Shown here in pieces: positions 41,378-53,621 of a stretch of DNA of 64,000 bases. The DNA is from Colocasia esculenta. Its lineage: Eukaryota > Streptophyta > Magnoliopsida > Alismatales > Araceae. A program made the position numbers and the translations under genes. How positions within the stretch are numbered: the stretch's first letter is position 1; each line of letters begins with the position of its first letter. The notes beneath the pieces were generated by a model. That model worked only from the letters and a program-made list of their open reading frames with translations. It did not search any database and was not told the DNA's origin. The stretch spans positions 145,403,371 to 145,467,370 of the forward strand of contig CM024757.1 of the NCBI GenBank assembly GCA_014218235.1, written 5' to 3'.

Positions 41378-44300
41378 ATGGCCGCTCTAGTGATCTCCGG
41401 AAGTGTAGGGGGCTACAGTGCTGAGTATTTGTCCCCTGAGCAGCAGGAAAGGTTTACATTCGTCAAGACGAAGGTTTGCGGAAATAAAGCAGTGGATGTA
41501 TCAAATTTAGAAAAGAATGGCATGAGCAGTATAGCAGAAACTTTGAGAAGGATGCAGTGGATGGATATTGCCACCTTCACCGAGGTAAGCTATCCCGACC
41601 TGGTGAAAGCCTTTTATGTTTGTCTAAGGTCAGAGGCAGATGGGTCCCTTGTCTCATCTGTAAAGGGTATCCAAATTAAAGTAGATCATGAGCTTTTGCA
41701 CTTGTTGTTTGGGGTGAAGACTTCTGGACACAGTGGGGTTCACACAGTGAACGATCAAGCAAAGGGTCTTGACATTATAGGTCCACGTTTCAGGCTGAGA
41801 GACAAGAAATTGGATATCAATCAGATGACTGCATTCAACCCTTTACTTCATTTTATTATCTGCCAAATCATAGTTCCCCGCAGTGCCACCTTCTCAACTT
41901 GTACTAGGGCATATTCGGATATGATGTTCTGGGTAATCCAGCAAAAGGAGATTAACATGGCCGAGGTCATGATGGAGAGAATGAAGTTTTCCCATGATCA
42001 AATCTGGGATACAAAGAGCAAATTGAATGTTTCATTGCCCTATGCTCATCTACTTACCAAGATTTTCAACCATTTTGGAGTAAATCTATCTGGGGCAGTT
42101 GTCGAAAAGATGGGCCAGTCTATAAGGTCCAGGAACCTAAAGAAAAGTGGATTCTCAGTGCAGAATGGGATATGGACCAAGACCTCTGTGGCAGAGGGAG
42201 AGGCCATCATTGGAGATGTTCCAGAGATTCCAGAAGAAGCAGCAGATCCACCAGCAGAATTAGAGGTAGAATCAGTAGCAGTAGAACAAGCAGCAGCAGA
42301 ACCTGCAGTGGAAGAACAAGCAGAGACTTCAGGATCACCTGTTATGGAGGTTGACTCTCGTCCTCCAGAAACTCCAATGGGAGAAGCAGTAGCAGGTGTG
42401 GCAGATCCCTTGCCCACCTCCAGAGTTGCCTCTATTCTAAGAGAAGTGTTGGATTCCTTTCCTTCCACCTCAGTTACTTCAGAAATAGGTGGACTTACAG
42501 AGACAGAAGCTATGGCACCAGGCCATATTGAAAGATCCAATGCAGAAAATATTATTTCTGAGGAGCCAACAGTTGCGCAAGGGGAAGTAGTGATGGATGA
42601 AGCTCCTACTGAGGGGGAGCAAATTGCAAGTGTGTCTCAAGTATCTACTTCTGTGGCCGAGGGTCACATTGAAATGGAGAAAGCTCCTAGCCAAGTGGAG
42701 CCAATTGGAAGTGAGCCTCAAATGTCAGAATCAGTGGCAGAAGGCCACAGTGAGGACATTGTTTTGGAAGAATCTCCCACTCTGGGGGAACAAGAAAATG
42801 TTGTTAAATCTGCTCCTATTCAGGGGGAGAAAGAGCTTGGTACAGAAGAAGCACCATCACAGGGGGAACCCATTGAAAATGCCCCTGTAAATGAAGGACC
42901 TAGTGCAGGTCATGGTGAATTTGAAGAACCAGTACCTCAGAGAAAAATAAAGAGAGCGGTTCACAGAAGGCAAGGAAAGGGCCACAGGAAAGTTTATTTG
43001 AAGCCTGTTATGGACATACTAAAGGCTCAAGGAGATATATTATCATCAGTTCAGTCCAGTGTCCAAGGCATTCTTTCCAGTCAAGCTATAGCCACTTCTG
43101 AACTGTCTTCAGTCCGAAATGCTATGAGGTGGTTCAACAAGGAATTGTCAGACATGAAGACCATGCTATCAGCAATTTCCAGGACAGGTGGACTTTCTCC
43201 TTCTGCTACTCAGAGCAGACCAGCAGTTGTTCCTCGGCCACCAGGGCCACCAGCACAAGAGTCAGGGCCATCTGGGCCATCAGTGCAAGCTTCAGGGTCA
43301 TCAGGACCATCTCATCAGGAATTTAGGCCATCTGGGCCGTCTGCAGTTGTCAGCGAAGGTCAAGCAAAAGGGAAAGAGCCAGTAGCAGCTACCAAGGCCC
43401 CTGAAACTTCTACTCTTGCAACTCCAATCCCCTCCTCACTTTCATCTTCTTCTACAGCCCCTCCAGCTCCACCAACCTTCAAACACCCTATGCCTCGCAC
43501 CCAAACCTCATCCTCTATCATTCCATCTCAACCTTCCTTCTCTCCCACTTCCTCTCAAACCTCAGCTCCATCTTCACCTCTCTCTAAAACTACTCCAGTT
43601 CACCCATCTTCATCCTTCAATCCCAAACATCTCTTCTATCCTCCTACTCCTCCTTCTTCTGTCACTTTCATTCCGGAATCACCTCAAATTCACAGTGACT
43701 TTGACACTAATCTTCCGGATGACTTTGAGAGAAGTACCCTCATCTCCATACTATCCACTGCCACTCATGTCCACAGGACTGATCCTCCCAGTCCTGCCAA
43801 GAAGAAGAGGAAACATTCATCCTCTGTCAGCATCCCTTCCACACCATTATTTCCTCCTCTTTGGTACTCTCTTACCCTCGACCCTCAGAGAAGATCCATC
43901 TATAAGGAATACCTTCAAAAATGTATCATTTCCACTATCTATGGTATTCCCTTCCTCAACCTCTCTGAGCATCTAAACATTGTTCTTCCTCTTTGCCAGT
44001 TCTCCCACCTTCAAAAATCCAAAATCTATGAGGGGACTGAGTTCAAGACTGAAGCACAGTGGGCCAGCGTCAAGGGAAACAAGCCTCTGTACTCCAAATA
44101 CTTGACTGCCCGTGCAGAAACCTTTACCCATAGAGATCACTCACTCACTCTTTCTGAGTGGTTCCTTCTTCGGCATAAGACCTCTTGGGGCCCATTCATT
44201 CTGAAAGAGATCAGGATAGCCAAGAACTTCCAGTTGTACAGTGATTTTCTGCTACCTGAACAAGCTGCCTGAAGTCCAGTTCTACCAATTTCATTCAGCC

Positions 44301-45071
44301 ATAGTGATGCTGAGATCAGAACATCCAATAAATCTTCCCATCACAGTGGATTTTGCAAACCTCAAAGTTGACTCTCCAGTTCTTCTGCCGAAGCTACACT
44401 CCTTAGTGTTTGACTCAGATGCAGGCTCCCATGCCTTTGATATGTTTGCTAAGCAGATGGGCAGAATGTCAGCTAAGCAGGGTAGAATGCCTTCCTTTTT
44501 GCGGTTTATTTTCAGAGAATACCACTCTGGCCGCATTTCCTCCCAAGTCTTGGCTCCACTCATTTCTGAGTGTGAGAGGCTTTCTCCCTCTGTATGGGAA
44601 ACGCTCTACAAGGAACCCCATCTTCAGTTGCAAGCCATCAACAGTTCCTTGATCCGTTAAGCTAAGCCTATTCTATCAGCCGAAGCCTTCTTGGATCTCA
44701 ACTCCATAAATCCCATTCAAGAGATCTATGTTCAGTGGGCAGCCAGATATACTGCATTCTATGCCTTAAAGAAGGATCTTCTTGATCAGAAGATTCTCTA
44801 TCCAATCTCTCTGGATAGATTTCTCCATCGTGCCAGTTTTGGAAAAAGCACCTACTTCAGATTCATACTGGACAGAGATCAGTATGGAGAATTCCTGGAA
44901 GAGCAGCGGCAGCTATACATTCAGAGGATCACTCCAGCCATGGGTTCTTCCTTCTCAGTTGCTCCTGGTGTTTTCCACCAGACTTTTGAAGATATGGAGA
45001 TCAAGGCATGGGCTGTCATTTCCCAGCATGCCTCTCTTTTGTCTCCGTTGTATTATCTTACTCCTAATTAA
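41378..45071 (+). pseudogene. Copia C ORF3, about 1230 codons, with unrecognised C-terminal region
   Basis: Open from the ATG at 41378 for 964 codons, a frameshift at about 44245-44270, a TAA at 44658, then open to 45071. N-terminal 270 residues resemble the putative plant transposon protein domain (DLVKAFYVCL, SVKGIQIKVDHE, FWVIQQKEI, LPYAHLLTKIFNHFGVNL). Residues about 270-530 are acidic with repeats of the SVAEGHIEMEKAPSQ type. A coiled coil is near 545-600, then a Pro/Ser-rich stretch. The last 400 residues or so form a folded-looking region with many aromatic residues (LWYSLTLDPQRRSIYKEYL, EWFLLRHKTSWGPF, EIYVQWAARYTAFYALKKDL) that I cannot assign. Copia A has a relic of it; Copia D and E do not show it. 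No signal peptide or membrane helix is evident. Confidence 0.78.
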
Positions 45072-45216
45072 TCCAAAGCTTTCTCTCTTCTTTGTCTCAT
45101 AGACCATCTTTTTGCTTATTGACAAAAAGGGGGAGAAGACTAAAGCAACTCTAAAAAACATGTCTGTTTCATTTATGCTGTTTAGTATATTTTGTTATCA
45201 TCAAAAAGGGGGAGAT
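45072..45216 (+). other. Copia C 3' untranslated stretch with two polypurine tracts
   Basis: AAAAAGGGGGAGAAG at 45124-45138 and AAAAAGGGGGAGAT at 45203-45216, the second touching the LTR. ATCATCAAAA (45197-45206) is inverted inside the LTR (45267-45276). Confidence 0.88.
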
Positions 45217-47171
45217 TGATGACTAAACTTTTCCCATATAAATTAATTCACTTATGCATACATTAGTTTTGATGATTAACAAAACAATACTAATAAATTA
45301 CTTGAGCCTTGAGGACAGGAAATAAAAGTAAATAGAAGTTCAAAGACAGTCAGGTAAAACTCTCACTTCATTTCTTTCAAGTCATTGCAACGATTTCTTA
45401 AGTTGTCATAACGATTTCTTAAGACCTCGTAACGATTTGCTCGTCGCAACGATTTCTTAAGTTGTCATAACGATTTCTTAAGACCTCGTAACGATTTGCT
45501 CGTCGCAACGATTTCTTAAGTTGTCATAACGATTTCTTAAGACCTCGTAACGATTTGCTCGTCGCAACGATTTCTTAAGTTGTCATAACGATTTCTTAAG
45601 ACCTCGTAACGATTTGCTCGTCGCAACGATTTCTTAAGTTGTCATAACGATTTCTTAAGACCTCGTAACGATTTGCTCGTCGCAACGATTTCTTAAGTTG
45701 TCATAACGATTTCTTAAGACCTCGTAACATTTGCTCGTCGCAACGATTTCTTAAGTTGACATAACGATTTCTTAGACCTCGTAACAATTTGCTCGTCGCA
45801 ATAATTTCTTAAGTGATCACATCGATTTCTGTAGAACTCATAACGATTTCTATATTGTTCATAACGATTTGTCTACCACAACGATTTCTTAAGTGATCAC
45901 ATCGATTTCTGTAGAACTCATAACGATTCTGTATTGTTCATAACGATTTGTCTACCACAACGATTTCATAAGTGCTTATAACGATTTCATTATTATGATT
46001 TAATGGTTCTCTGTCATAACGATTTACCTATCAACTTATAATGATTTCATAAGTCATAAAGGCATCGGCTCTGTTCATATCGATTTTATCAATATTCTTT
46101 AATATACGTTGAATAGTCAAAGTCGTGTCTCGCCTGTTTGACTGCTATGCATTCAATGCACTCTGAACGTATCTCTCATGCATGCAGATGATATCTTCCA
46201 CTATTGTGCTATTCTGTCTACATCTTTATTTTGACATAAAGGAGCTTTGCTAAATATAGCAATATCTTTTCCAACTGTGACTAACAATTAGTGACAGCCC
46301 TAGCTGTCTCCTATGTATTTGTGATATGCTTGCAGATACCTGACAAGATTTATCTGTACAACGTTGGACACAAAAGATACAAGATATCAAACATTTCTTT
46401 GACGTATACTAAAGGATAAAAGACTGAAGATCAGAAGCTTCCTTGCAGACCAGTCTAACGTACACCAGAATGAGAGACAACAGTTCTTTAACGTTCAAAT
46501 TTCAAGTAGAAGCTTAAATACAAGACTACAAGACTGAGAAGGACATACTTTTGAAGAGAACAACATTCTGTGATAGAGAATAGCCAATCCTTCAAGTCTT
46601 CAGTAGTTGAAAACAAGAGCGAAGCACTCCATTCCAATAGATCTCAGCTCTTTAGCTCTCTGTGTTGAAAAAGAAATTCCTGTGAGAGTTAGTGAAGTCT
46701 TTTGAGAGAAACCAGTGTCAAAATCCTTTCTCTCTTGAGGCTTATTTGCTTCAGACTATAGCTGTTTGAGCTAGTTCCTGAAGCCTGTTCTTGTGCTTAC
46801 TTTTATTAGTTTTATTCCCTTCTGTGTGAAGGAAGACCTGGTGGTATCCAGGGTGGTGTTTTCCCTTCAGGTTGAAGGAAGACCGTTGTGGCTGGGTGTA
46901 AGGATCCGTGAGGGGGATAGTACCCTTGATAGTGATATCCTGAGGTATTGCTCAGGGACTGGACGTAGGTCTCCTGTGGATAGGAGTTCCGAACCAGGAT
47001 AAAATCCTTGTGTCTTGTGGCTGTGTTTTGTGCATTTGCTGTTTCATTTCCTCTAACTCTAACTTTCGTTTAAGTTGTTGTGCAATCTTATTAGTGAACA
47101 GGTTTCAATCAAAGATCAAATTTTTAATAACCCATTCACCCCCCCCCCCTGGGCTAGCTAGCTGGGCAACA
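45217..47171 (+). repeat. Copia C 3' LTR (1955 bp)
   Basis: Complete copy, TGATGACTAAAC to GGGCAACA. U3 contains the repeat arrays; the hairpin is near 46959-46997 and a poly-C tract lies at 47140. After 47171 the Gypsy 2 LTR resumes with TTTAGTGTTACTTG. Confidence 0.93.
45397..45966 (+). repeat. 59-bp and 80-bp tandem arrays in Copia C 3' LTR
   Basis: 59-bp units start at 45397, 45456, 45515, 45574, 45633 and 45692, and a seventh, slightly shorter unit follows to about 45807. Then come two 80-bp type units. These units are more alike than those of the 5' LTR and number seven instead of eight or more. Confidence 0.93.
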
Positions 47172-47626
47172 TTTAGTGTTACTTGTTGAGTTCTTTTGAA
47201 CTCATCCTTGCTTCGGCGTACAGGTGTTGAGACTACTTCTTCCGAGGAGATTGTTAGGAGCGACTCGGAGCGAGAGTAGTGTACCTTGGTGCATTGACAT
47301 TGTACTTCATTTCATAAGTATGTAATGAGAGACTCTGCGTAGTCTCATATGGATAATGTGGTTATTTCAGAAAAGTTGTGGACATTGTACTTATTTTATA
47401 TTCTGAGTTATTTCAAGTTAATTTCTTTTCTTCTATATGGACTGTGGATAAATGTAGATGATGGAATAAGATGGCTTTCAGTTCTTTAAAATCCGTTGTC
47501 ATATGTTATGTATTTATATACGTTTCAGCCTAATATATATTAGTTGGGTAAATGTCCCACTGTAGCGACGTTGGTTATATCGATGAGGGTTGGTATAACC
47601 GTACCGGTATAAGAAGGGTCGTTACA
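47172..47626 (+). repeat. Gypsy 2 3' LTR, last part
   Basis: Matches 14703-15157 of the 5' LTR with few differences and ends CGTTACA. The GTTTT after it is the target duplication, and Copia A RT resumes. Confidence 0.93.
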
Positions 47627-48801
47627 GTTTTATAAAGAAGAAGTTTATGTTGAGCAACCACCTGGTTTTGAAGATACTATGTATCCAAATCATGTTTTCA
47701 TTTAAAGAAAGCACTATATGGTTTGAAACAAGCTATAAGAGCTTGGTATGAAAGACTAAGTGCTTATCTTATATTACATAATTTCTCAAGAGGTAAAGTA
47801 GATAGCACTCTATTTATTAAGAAATTTTCAGAAGGGATCCTGATTGTACAAATATATGTTGATGATATTATCTTTGGTTCTACTAATGAATCACTCTGCA
47901 AATTCTTTGAAAACCTTAAGCAAAGTGAATTTGAAATGAGTATGACGGGTGAGCTTAATTACTTTCTTGGCTTGCAGATCAAGCAGACCAAGGAAGGCAC
48001 TCAAATTTGTCAAACCAAGTATATTCCAGATTTTCTTTCTAAATATGGTTTTGACAAGTGTAAGCCTTGAGGACCACCAATGAGCTCAGGATTTAAGTTA
48101 GATAGTGATCTAATTGGCAAGAAAGTAGATCAAAAGATTTATAGAGACATGATTGGGTCATTACTCTATCTTATTGCTAGTAGACCAGATATAATTAATG
48201 TTCATGTATGTATGTTTGCTAGATTTCAGGCTGATCCTAAAGAATCTCATGTTAATGTTGCTAAAAGAATTTTTAGATATCTTAAGAATACAAGTAAATT
48301 GGGTTTATGTATCCCAAATGTTCTGAATTTAAATTGCTTGGATATAGTAATGCTGACTATGCTGGATGCAAAATAAATAGAAAACACACCAGTGGTACTT
48401 GTCAATTTCTTACAGGATGTCTAATTTCTTGGTCTTCCAGAAAACAAAATTCAATAGCTTTGTCCACAACAGAAGCAGAATACATTGCAGCTGAGAGTTG
48501 CTGCACTCAACTATTGTGGATCAAACATCAACTAGAAGACTATGGTTATACAGTACATGAAATTCCAATGCTATGTGATAATACAAGTGCAATCAACTTG
48601 ACCAAAAATCCAATCCAATATTTAAGAACCAAGCACATTGAGGTCAGACATCTTTTCATCAGGGACCATGTAAGTAATGGTGACATTTTACTTGAATTTG
48701 TTTCTATAGAAAATCAATTAGTTGATATATTTACTAAACCACTCCTTGAAGATAGACTTACTTCAATAAGAAGAGAAATAGGAATGTGCAATCCTGATTG
48801 A
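47627..48801 (+). pseudogene. Copia A reverse transcriptase 3' part and RNase H
   Basis: Continues the RT of 11866-12264 with KEEVYVEQPPGFED. A one-base loss at about 47700 shifts the frame before KKALYGLKQA. YVDDIIFGSTNESLCKFF is intact. A TGA at 48068 and a shift near 48330 follow. RNase H shows NADYAGCKINRKHTSG (Asp and Gly motifs kept, Ser to His), STTEAEYIAAE, DNTSAINL and DIFTKPL, and ends MCNPD at 48799. Confidence 0.92.
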
Positions 48802-49284
48802 ATACTTAAAATTCCTAAGTACATAATCTGATCTATCCATTGTCAAACTTTTTCAAAGTCCTAGACTTTCGACTTCTCCAAAGTCGAAGTTTCGAGAGTC
48901 GACTCTTAAGAAGTTGGAGTTTGTGAGATCGGAGACAATGTTAATTCAAAAAAAAGGGGGGTTACAAACTTTTTAGAAAGTTAAAATAATGGTTTTTTCA
49001 TTTTATCCTAGCCGTTCATCTCCTCATCCATGGTCTGTTTCATAATTTCTTTCTTTATAAGGACGTTTCCCTCTCTCTTTCCAAATCACCCGATTTGAAA
49101 CGTCTTTGACTCCTTCATCTTCTTCCTTGTTCCCGCGACCGTTCTTCACCCCGACGGAACCGTTTTCAAGCATCTGTCGATTACTTCAATCTCTTTGAAT
49201 AAAGGTAGGATCTATGACATCTCTGAACTCATTTCACATCTCCTCCATCATTTCCCTTAGACCTTCTTTCTTGTCTTGGTCTAG
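48802..49284 (+). promoter_or_regulatory. Copia A spacer between pol and ORF3
   Basis: No coding sequence. It has the inverted repeat TTCGACTT (48868-48875) with AAGTCGAA (48881-48888), then GAGTCGACTC (GTCGAC at 48898). A TATAA lies at 49056-49060 in CTTTATAAGG, followed by a C/T-rich leader to the ATG at 49285. The layout (palindromes, TATA, pyrimidine-rich leader) looks like a promoter for ORF3, which is inference. There is also a degenerate AAAAAAGGGGGG at about 48950. Confidence 0.5.
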
Positions 49285-49347
49285 ATGGCCTCCCCTAAGG
49301 CTTTGGATGGAACCTTTTTCACCATGGAGCAGTTCCAAAGGCTTATG
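49285..49347 (+). pseudogene. Copia A ORF3, first 21 codons
   Basis: ATGGCCTCCCC opens a frame reading MASPKALDGTFFTMEQFQRLM, similar to the start of the Copia C ORF3. It is cut by the Gypsy F LTR at 49348 and continues at 56311 in the same frame. Confidence 0.8.
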
Positions 49348-51672
49348 AGTCACGCCCCGATGCGGAATATCAGAACGTGAGGCAGTTGCAAGTAAACGAG
49401 TATCGAGCGTATAATAGACATCAAACCATTGGACAAATGAGTAATGCTAAATCATGTGTATTTCATTGATAATTCTACTAATGTCTATTACAACCACTAA
49501 TCCAGAGCCATTACATAGGGCCCATTTGACATCATTACATTGAATGAAAGTAAAGGACTAAACTAAGACTCTAACATAACACTAATACGCCAGGGTACTT
49601 TTGATTCACTCTTGGTCATCCCCATCCTCATGAGTGTAGGTAGCCTCTTCAGTTTCACCTGAGAACACATGTCAAATAACGCAGGGTGAGCGATGACGCC
49701 CAGTAGGACTTAAATCTCATGATCAGGCATGCTTTAAATGATTAATGTAAGAGCAGAGTAACTAATGGTAGAAAGAGAATCAAGCATTTGTCGAGTAAGT
49801 GATAGCACAATAGCATGATTCAAATAGCACAAGTGTCAAGTATAACACAAAGAGTAGGATGGCCATAGCACAAATAGCATAATATATTTCACGATAGCAC
49901 AACGAGTCAAGTATAGTATAGCACTTTGATTGTCATTATATATTTGAGATAGAAAGCACTTGAGTGTAATGTCAAACACTCTGGTCAATTAACTCCCGCA
50001 GGTAAATAGCACTTTTGGGCGCACCTCCCAAGACCAAACTGGGCCCTTTATATTGCAAGTATTAGTCATATTGTTTATCTTTAGACAATCAGTCTAATGG
50101 CCATAGAGAGTACCAAGAATAGATGAGAGTATTTGATGAGTAGACGAGAGTGTAGAGAACGTGAATAGATGAGCAAATTGAGTATAGGTGAGAACTATAA
50201 GTCAATGCACATGAAACAACGTTAAATAAGCGATAGTAACGGTTGCACAACACATATGATTGGTGCTGGTAGTTAGGTAGAATTCACTAACCAACCACTG
50301 GCCATGCTACGAACATAGTCTAGAAGTCTGATGTGATATCATGGTAAGAGAGAGCAAATCTAAGGTCATTGGATCATACTGATCCCTAAAGGGTGTTATA
50401 GGTATTGAGGGTACAATCGGCTCATCGACCGTGGGAATCCATAGACAGAGGAGACTTATGGAGGCCTTGAACAAGGATCCACTAGTCCGGTAGAAGGAAT
50501 ATCCGATAGAGAGTTTGTCCAAGTCAATAAAGAGTGTGTATAGAAACAAGTTGCTCGATGTTCTAGAGGAATTCTAGAACAGTGGAGCGTCGGTAACGGT
50601 GTTCCAAAACCACGAGAGAAATGAAGACAAGTCCATTATAAAATAGGGTAAAAATGTACATTATTGAAATAAATTATCAGATTTATTATGGATATTTTAA
50701 TGCCATTTCAAGTCATATTGGAAGGTTGCAAGTATGTGCATGTGATAGAGAAAATCATAGATATGAAAGGTCATGTGCATGACTTTTAAAAAACTATTAC
50801 ATGTTCATGTTCAAACATCTTCTTTTATTGCGTTTAAGACAGTTAATAGGATGTATAGTCACTGTAGAAAGACAAGAACCATAGAAAATTAGGGTTTATG
50901 TACAAAATTCCAGAAGGCGATGTACTACTGTAAGGATCATGACAAAGTACTTCAAGAACGCGACAGGGTCTGTCAAAGAATGTGACAGGTCCGTCTGGGA
51001 CAGGCAGAAAGAATGCGACTCCAAGGCCTGTCGTTTCAGAACGCGATGGGTTCCTTGTCACGACCCACCTTGAGAACGCGACCTATCAGGCCGTCACGTT
51101 CTTAGGGTTTCTGCATGAGCCCGAGAGGGAAAACAACCTTACCTTGGATTATGGTCCATACTTTCCAAGGGTTGACATAGTGTTTTAAAATAGAAAACTC
51201 GACGTACACTTGATGAAAAATCATGAAACAAGTTTTAAACAAAACTAGACTTGCATGAGTATAAAAAGTAAAGAGTAATTAGAATCTTATCACGGTATTA
51301 ATAGGCTATGATCTGGTTCTTTCACGATCAACAAAGAACATGATTCAGTGATGAAAAGAGAATTAATTTGGAAAGGGTACAAGATAGAAATTTGGGAAAG
51401 GGTGTCATTAGTTTTCTGACATCAAATAGCATGTACAACAATATTTTCATGGCACGAGATCAAGTGTAGATAGAGGATTAAGATAAACATGATGGGTCAG
51501 GTACATGTTCTTAACAGAACTTCAAACAAGAAATTGACATGATAGGGTCGATGGAAATTAGGGAAAAGAGAGGGCTTTTGTTCTTGGTATCAAGAACAAA
51601 CTACAAACGAGATTAATTTAATTTAGCTTGTGAGATTGCCAACCTTTGGATGATGCAAACTCCTAGGCTTAT
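49348..51672 (-). repeat. Gypsy F minus-strand LTR, main part
   Basis: Reverse complement matches plus-strand 53745-56140. The outer end is AGTCACGCCCC (TGTCACGCC expected). It contains rows of GAACGCGAC-like boxes at about 50950-51085 and AGCACAA/ATAGCAC repeats at about 49800-49920. The few open frames are not genes. Confidence 0.88.
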
Positions 51673-51678
51673 GAATAG

Positions 51679-53211
51679 GAAGAACAGGATGATCATGTTT
51701 TGATTGCCAATCTCAAGATCCAATCCGATATGTTGGAGGAAATCAAGATGCAACAGGACAATGATCCATTCTTGGTTCGTGTCAAGGAAACCTTAGCGGA
51801 CAGACCGGATTTTGCCATGACTGATGATGGAAGGTTAGTATTCCAAGGGAGAACTTGTGTCCCAGACAACGAAGCCCTAAAAAGGAAACTAATAGATGAA
51901 GCTCATCAAACTAAGTACACTATTCATCCCAGAGGTACCAAAATGTATCAAGACATGAAAAGAATATTTTGGTGGCCGAATATGAAGAGGGAAGTAGCCG
52001 AGCATGTAGCTCATTGCCTCACATGTCAACAAGTGAAGGCAGAACATATGCGCCCTACCGGTGTACTCATACCACTGGATATCCCAGAATGGAAGTGGGA
52101 AAGCATTGGCATAGACTTCATCATGGGTTTACCCAGAACTCGTGGTGGACTTGACGCCATATGGGTCGTTGACCGGTTGACCAAATTTGCGCACTTCTTA
52201 CCCATAAAGAGTACCTAGTCTGTGAAGGTGCTAGCTGCATTATATGTCAAGGAGATCGTGTGGTTGCACGGTATTCCGTCATCTATTATCTCGGATCGAG
52301 ATCCAAGGTTCACCTCTCATTTTTGGAAAGGTCTACAAACTACCCTTGGTACGAAGCTTAATTTTAGTACTGCCTTTCACCCACAGACTGATGGACAAAC
52401 TGAGAGGACAAATCAAATTGTAGAAGACATGTTAAGAGCCTGCATTATAGATTTCAATGGTCGTTGGAATGAACACTTACCCTTGATCGAGTTCGCCTAT
52501 AACAACAGTTACCAGGCGAGTATTAAAATGGCACCATTTGAAGCACTTTATGGCAAGAATTGTAGATCTCCTGTGTGCTGGAATGAAGTGGGAGAACAAC
52601 AATGGTTAGGACCTGACATGGTACAAAGTACAACCCGAGATATACAGATGATACGAGATCGACTCAAGATTGCTCAGTCTAGACAGAAGAGCTATGTTGA
52701 TAAGAGAAGACATGATCTGGAATTTCAAATAGGAGATCATGTGCTGTTGAAGGTATCTCCTGCCCGTGGTATTCAAAGATTCGGAGTGAAAGGAAAACTT
52801 AGTCCAAGATTCATTGGTCCTTTCGAAGTACTTGAAAGGATTGGTCAAGTTGCTTACAGACTGGCCTTGCCGCCAAATTTGGAAAGTGTGCACAATGTCT
52901 TCCATGTCTCCATGCTTAGAAAGTATGTGTACGATCCTAAACATGTCATTCGCCATGATGATCTGGTGTTAAACAAGGACATGACGTATGAAGAGAAGCC
53001 GATCAAGATATTGGACCGGAAAGTACAACAACTCAGAAATCGTCCCATTCACGTGGTGAAGGTCTTATGGAATAACCGCGGAGTGGAAGAAGCCACATGG
53101 GAACCAAAAGAAATTATCAGATGCAATTACCCTGATCTATTCGGTAAGCCATTCTCTCCTGTAAGGTCATATGAATTAAGAGGGGGAGGATGTAGCAACC
53201 TGAATTTTTGA
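51679..53211 (+). pseudogene. Gypsy F integrase with chromodomain-like tail
   Basis: Opens with EEQDDHVLIANLKIQ. HHCC: HQTKYTIHPRGTKMYQ, CLTCQQVKAEHM. DDE triad intact: GIDFIMGLP, IISDRDPRF, DGQTERTNQ. There is one stop, TAG at 52216 (CAG likely), and one codon missing in the IWVVDRLTK motif. From 52219 it is open for 331 codons with GKLSPRFIGPFE and VKVLWNNRGVEEATWEPKE, the chromodomain-like end of Tekay/Del elements. The frame runs on into the polypurine tract and the LTR to 53211. Confidence 0.92.
53175..53190 (+). other. Gypsy F polypurine tract
   Basis: ATTAAGAGGGGGAGGA directly before the LTR at 53191. Confidence 0.88.
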
Positions 53212-53614
53212 GAAAAATAAAAATTTAAATAATAAATTTAAAACTCAGCTAAAGGGATATTCAAGGAAAAGAGTATTAAATAAAACTCATTAAATGGAAA
53301 AGAGTAATGGGCTTTGCTTAATGGATCCTCTAGAACTTATTGGGTCAAAAATACGAATTTACAAAGGGAGAATAATAAGAAAAAACCCTAAATTTGGAGT
53401 TTAATTATCTCCTAATTGGAAAGGGGTTATTAAAGCAATAAAAGTGGCAATTAGAGTTGGAATTGGATTCCTAAACCTACTCCATATAGTCTAGCACGAA
53501 TTTAGATACTATCCTACCCCATTAGAGATTGGAAAGCAAGAGAGGAAAGGTGGAGTTGGAAATCTCATAATTAAGAGCAATTTGAGTAGTAGTAGGAATA
53601 TGAACTTTTATTTA

Positions 53615-53621
53615 TATAAAT
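53615..53621 (+). promoter_or_regulatory. Gypsy F LTR TATA box
   Basis: TATAAAT in TTTATATAAATACACC, a good plant TATA context, about 425 bases into the LTR. Confidence 0.65.

Larger units (their letters stand above)
21868..47171 (+). mobile_element. Copia C: Sirevirus-like Ty1/Copia element with a very long ORF3, split by Copia D
   Basis: Lies inside the 3' LTR of Gypsy 2. It has a truncated 5' LTR (21868-23706), primer site, gag N-terminus (23771-24333), then Copia D, then gag end and pol (37679-40969), spacer, ORF3 (41378-45071), two polypurine tracts and a complete 3' LTR (45217-47171, TG to CA). Without Copia D it is about 12 kb. No target duplication can be seen, because the left end of the 5' LTR and about 152 bp of target are lost. 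The two LTRs differ by a few percent at most by eye, more than those of Copia D. Confidence 0.9.
12265..47626 (+). mobile_element. Gypsy 2: Ty3/Gypsy Tekay/Del-like chromovirus, 3' LTR split by Copia C
   Basis: The 5' LTR is 12265-15157, the internal region 15158-20006, and the 3' LTR is in two pieces (20007-21867 and 47172-47626). Flanks GTTTC (12260-12264) and GTTTT (47627-47631) are a one-mismatch 5-bp duplication, and joining the Copia A pieces restores the RT motif across the site. LTR ends are TGTAAGG (TATAAGG in the 5' copy, a G to A change) and CGTTACA. Without Copia C the element would be about 10 kb. Gag and pol hold several stops and frameshifts. Confidence 0.92.

Noticed and set aside
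41378..44272. A 964-codon frame as a host gene
   Set aside because: It sits between pol and the polypurine tract of Copia C, and related ORFs stand in the same place in A, D and E.
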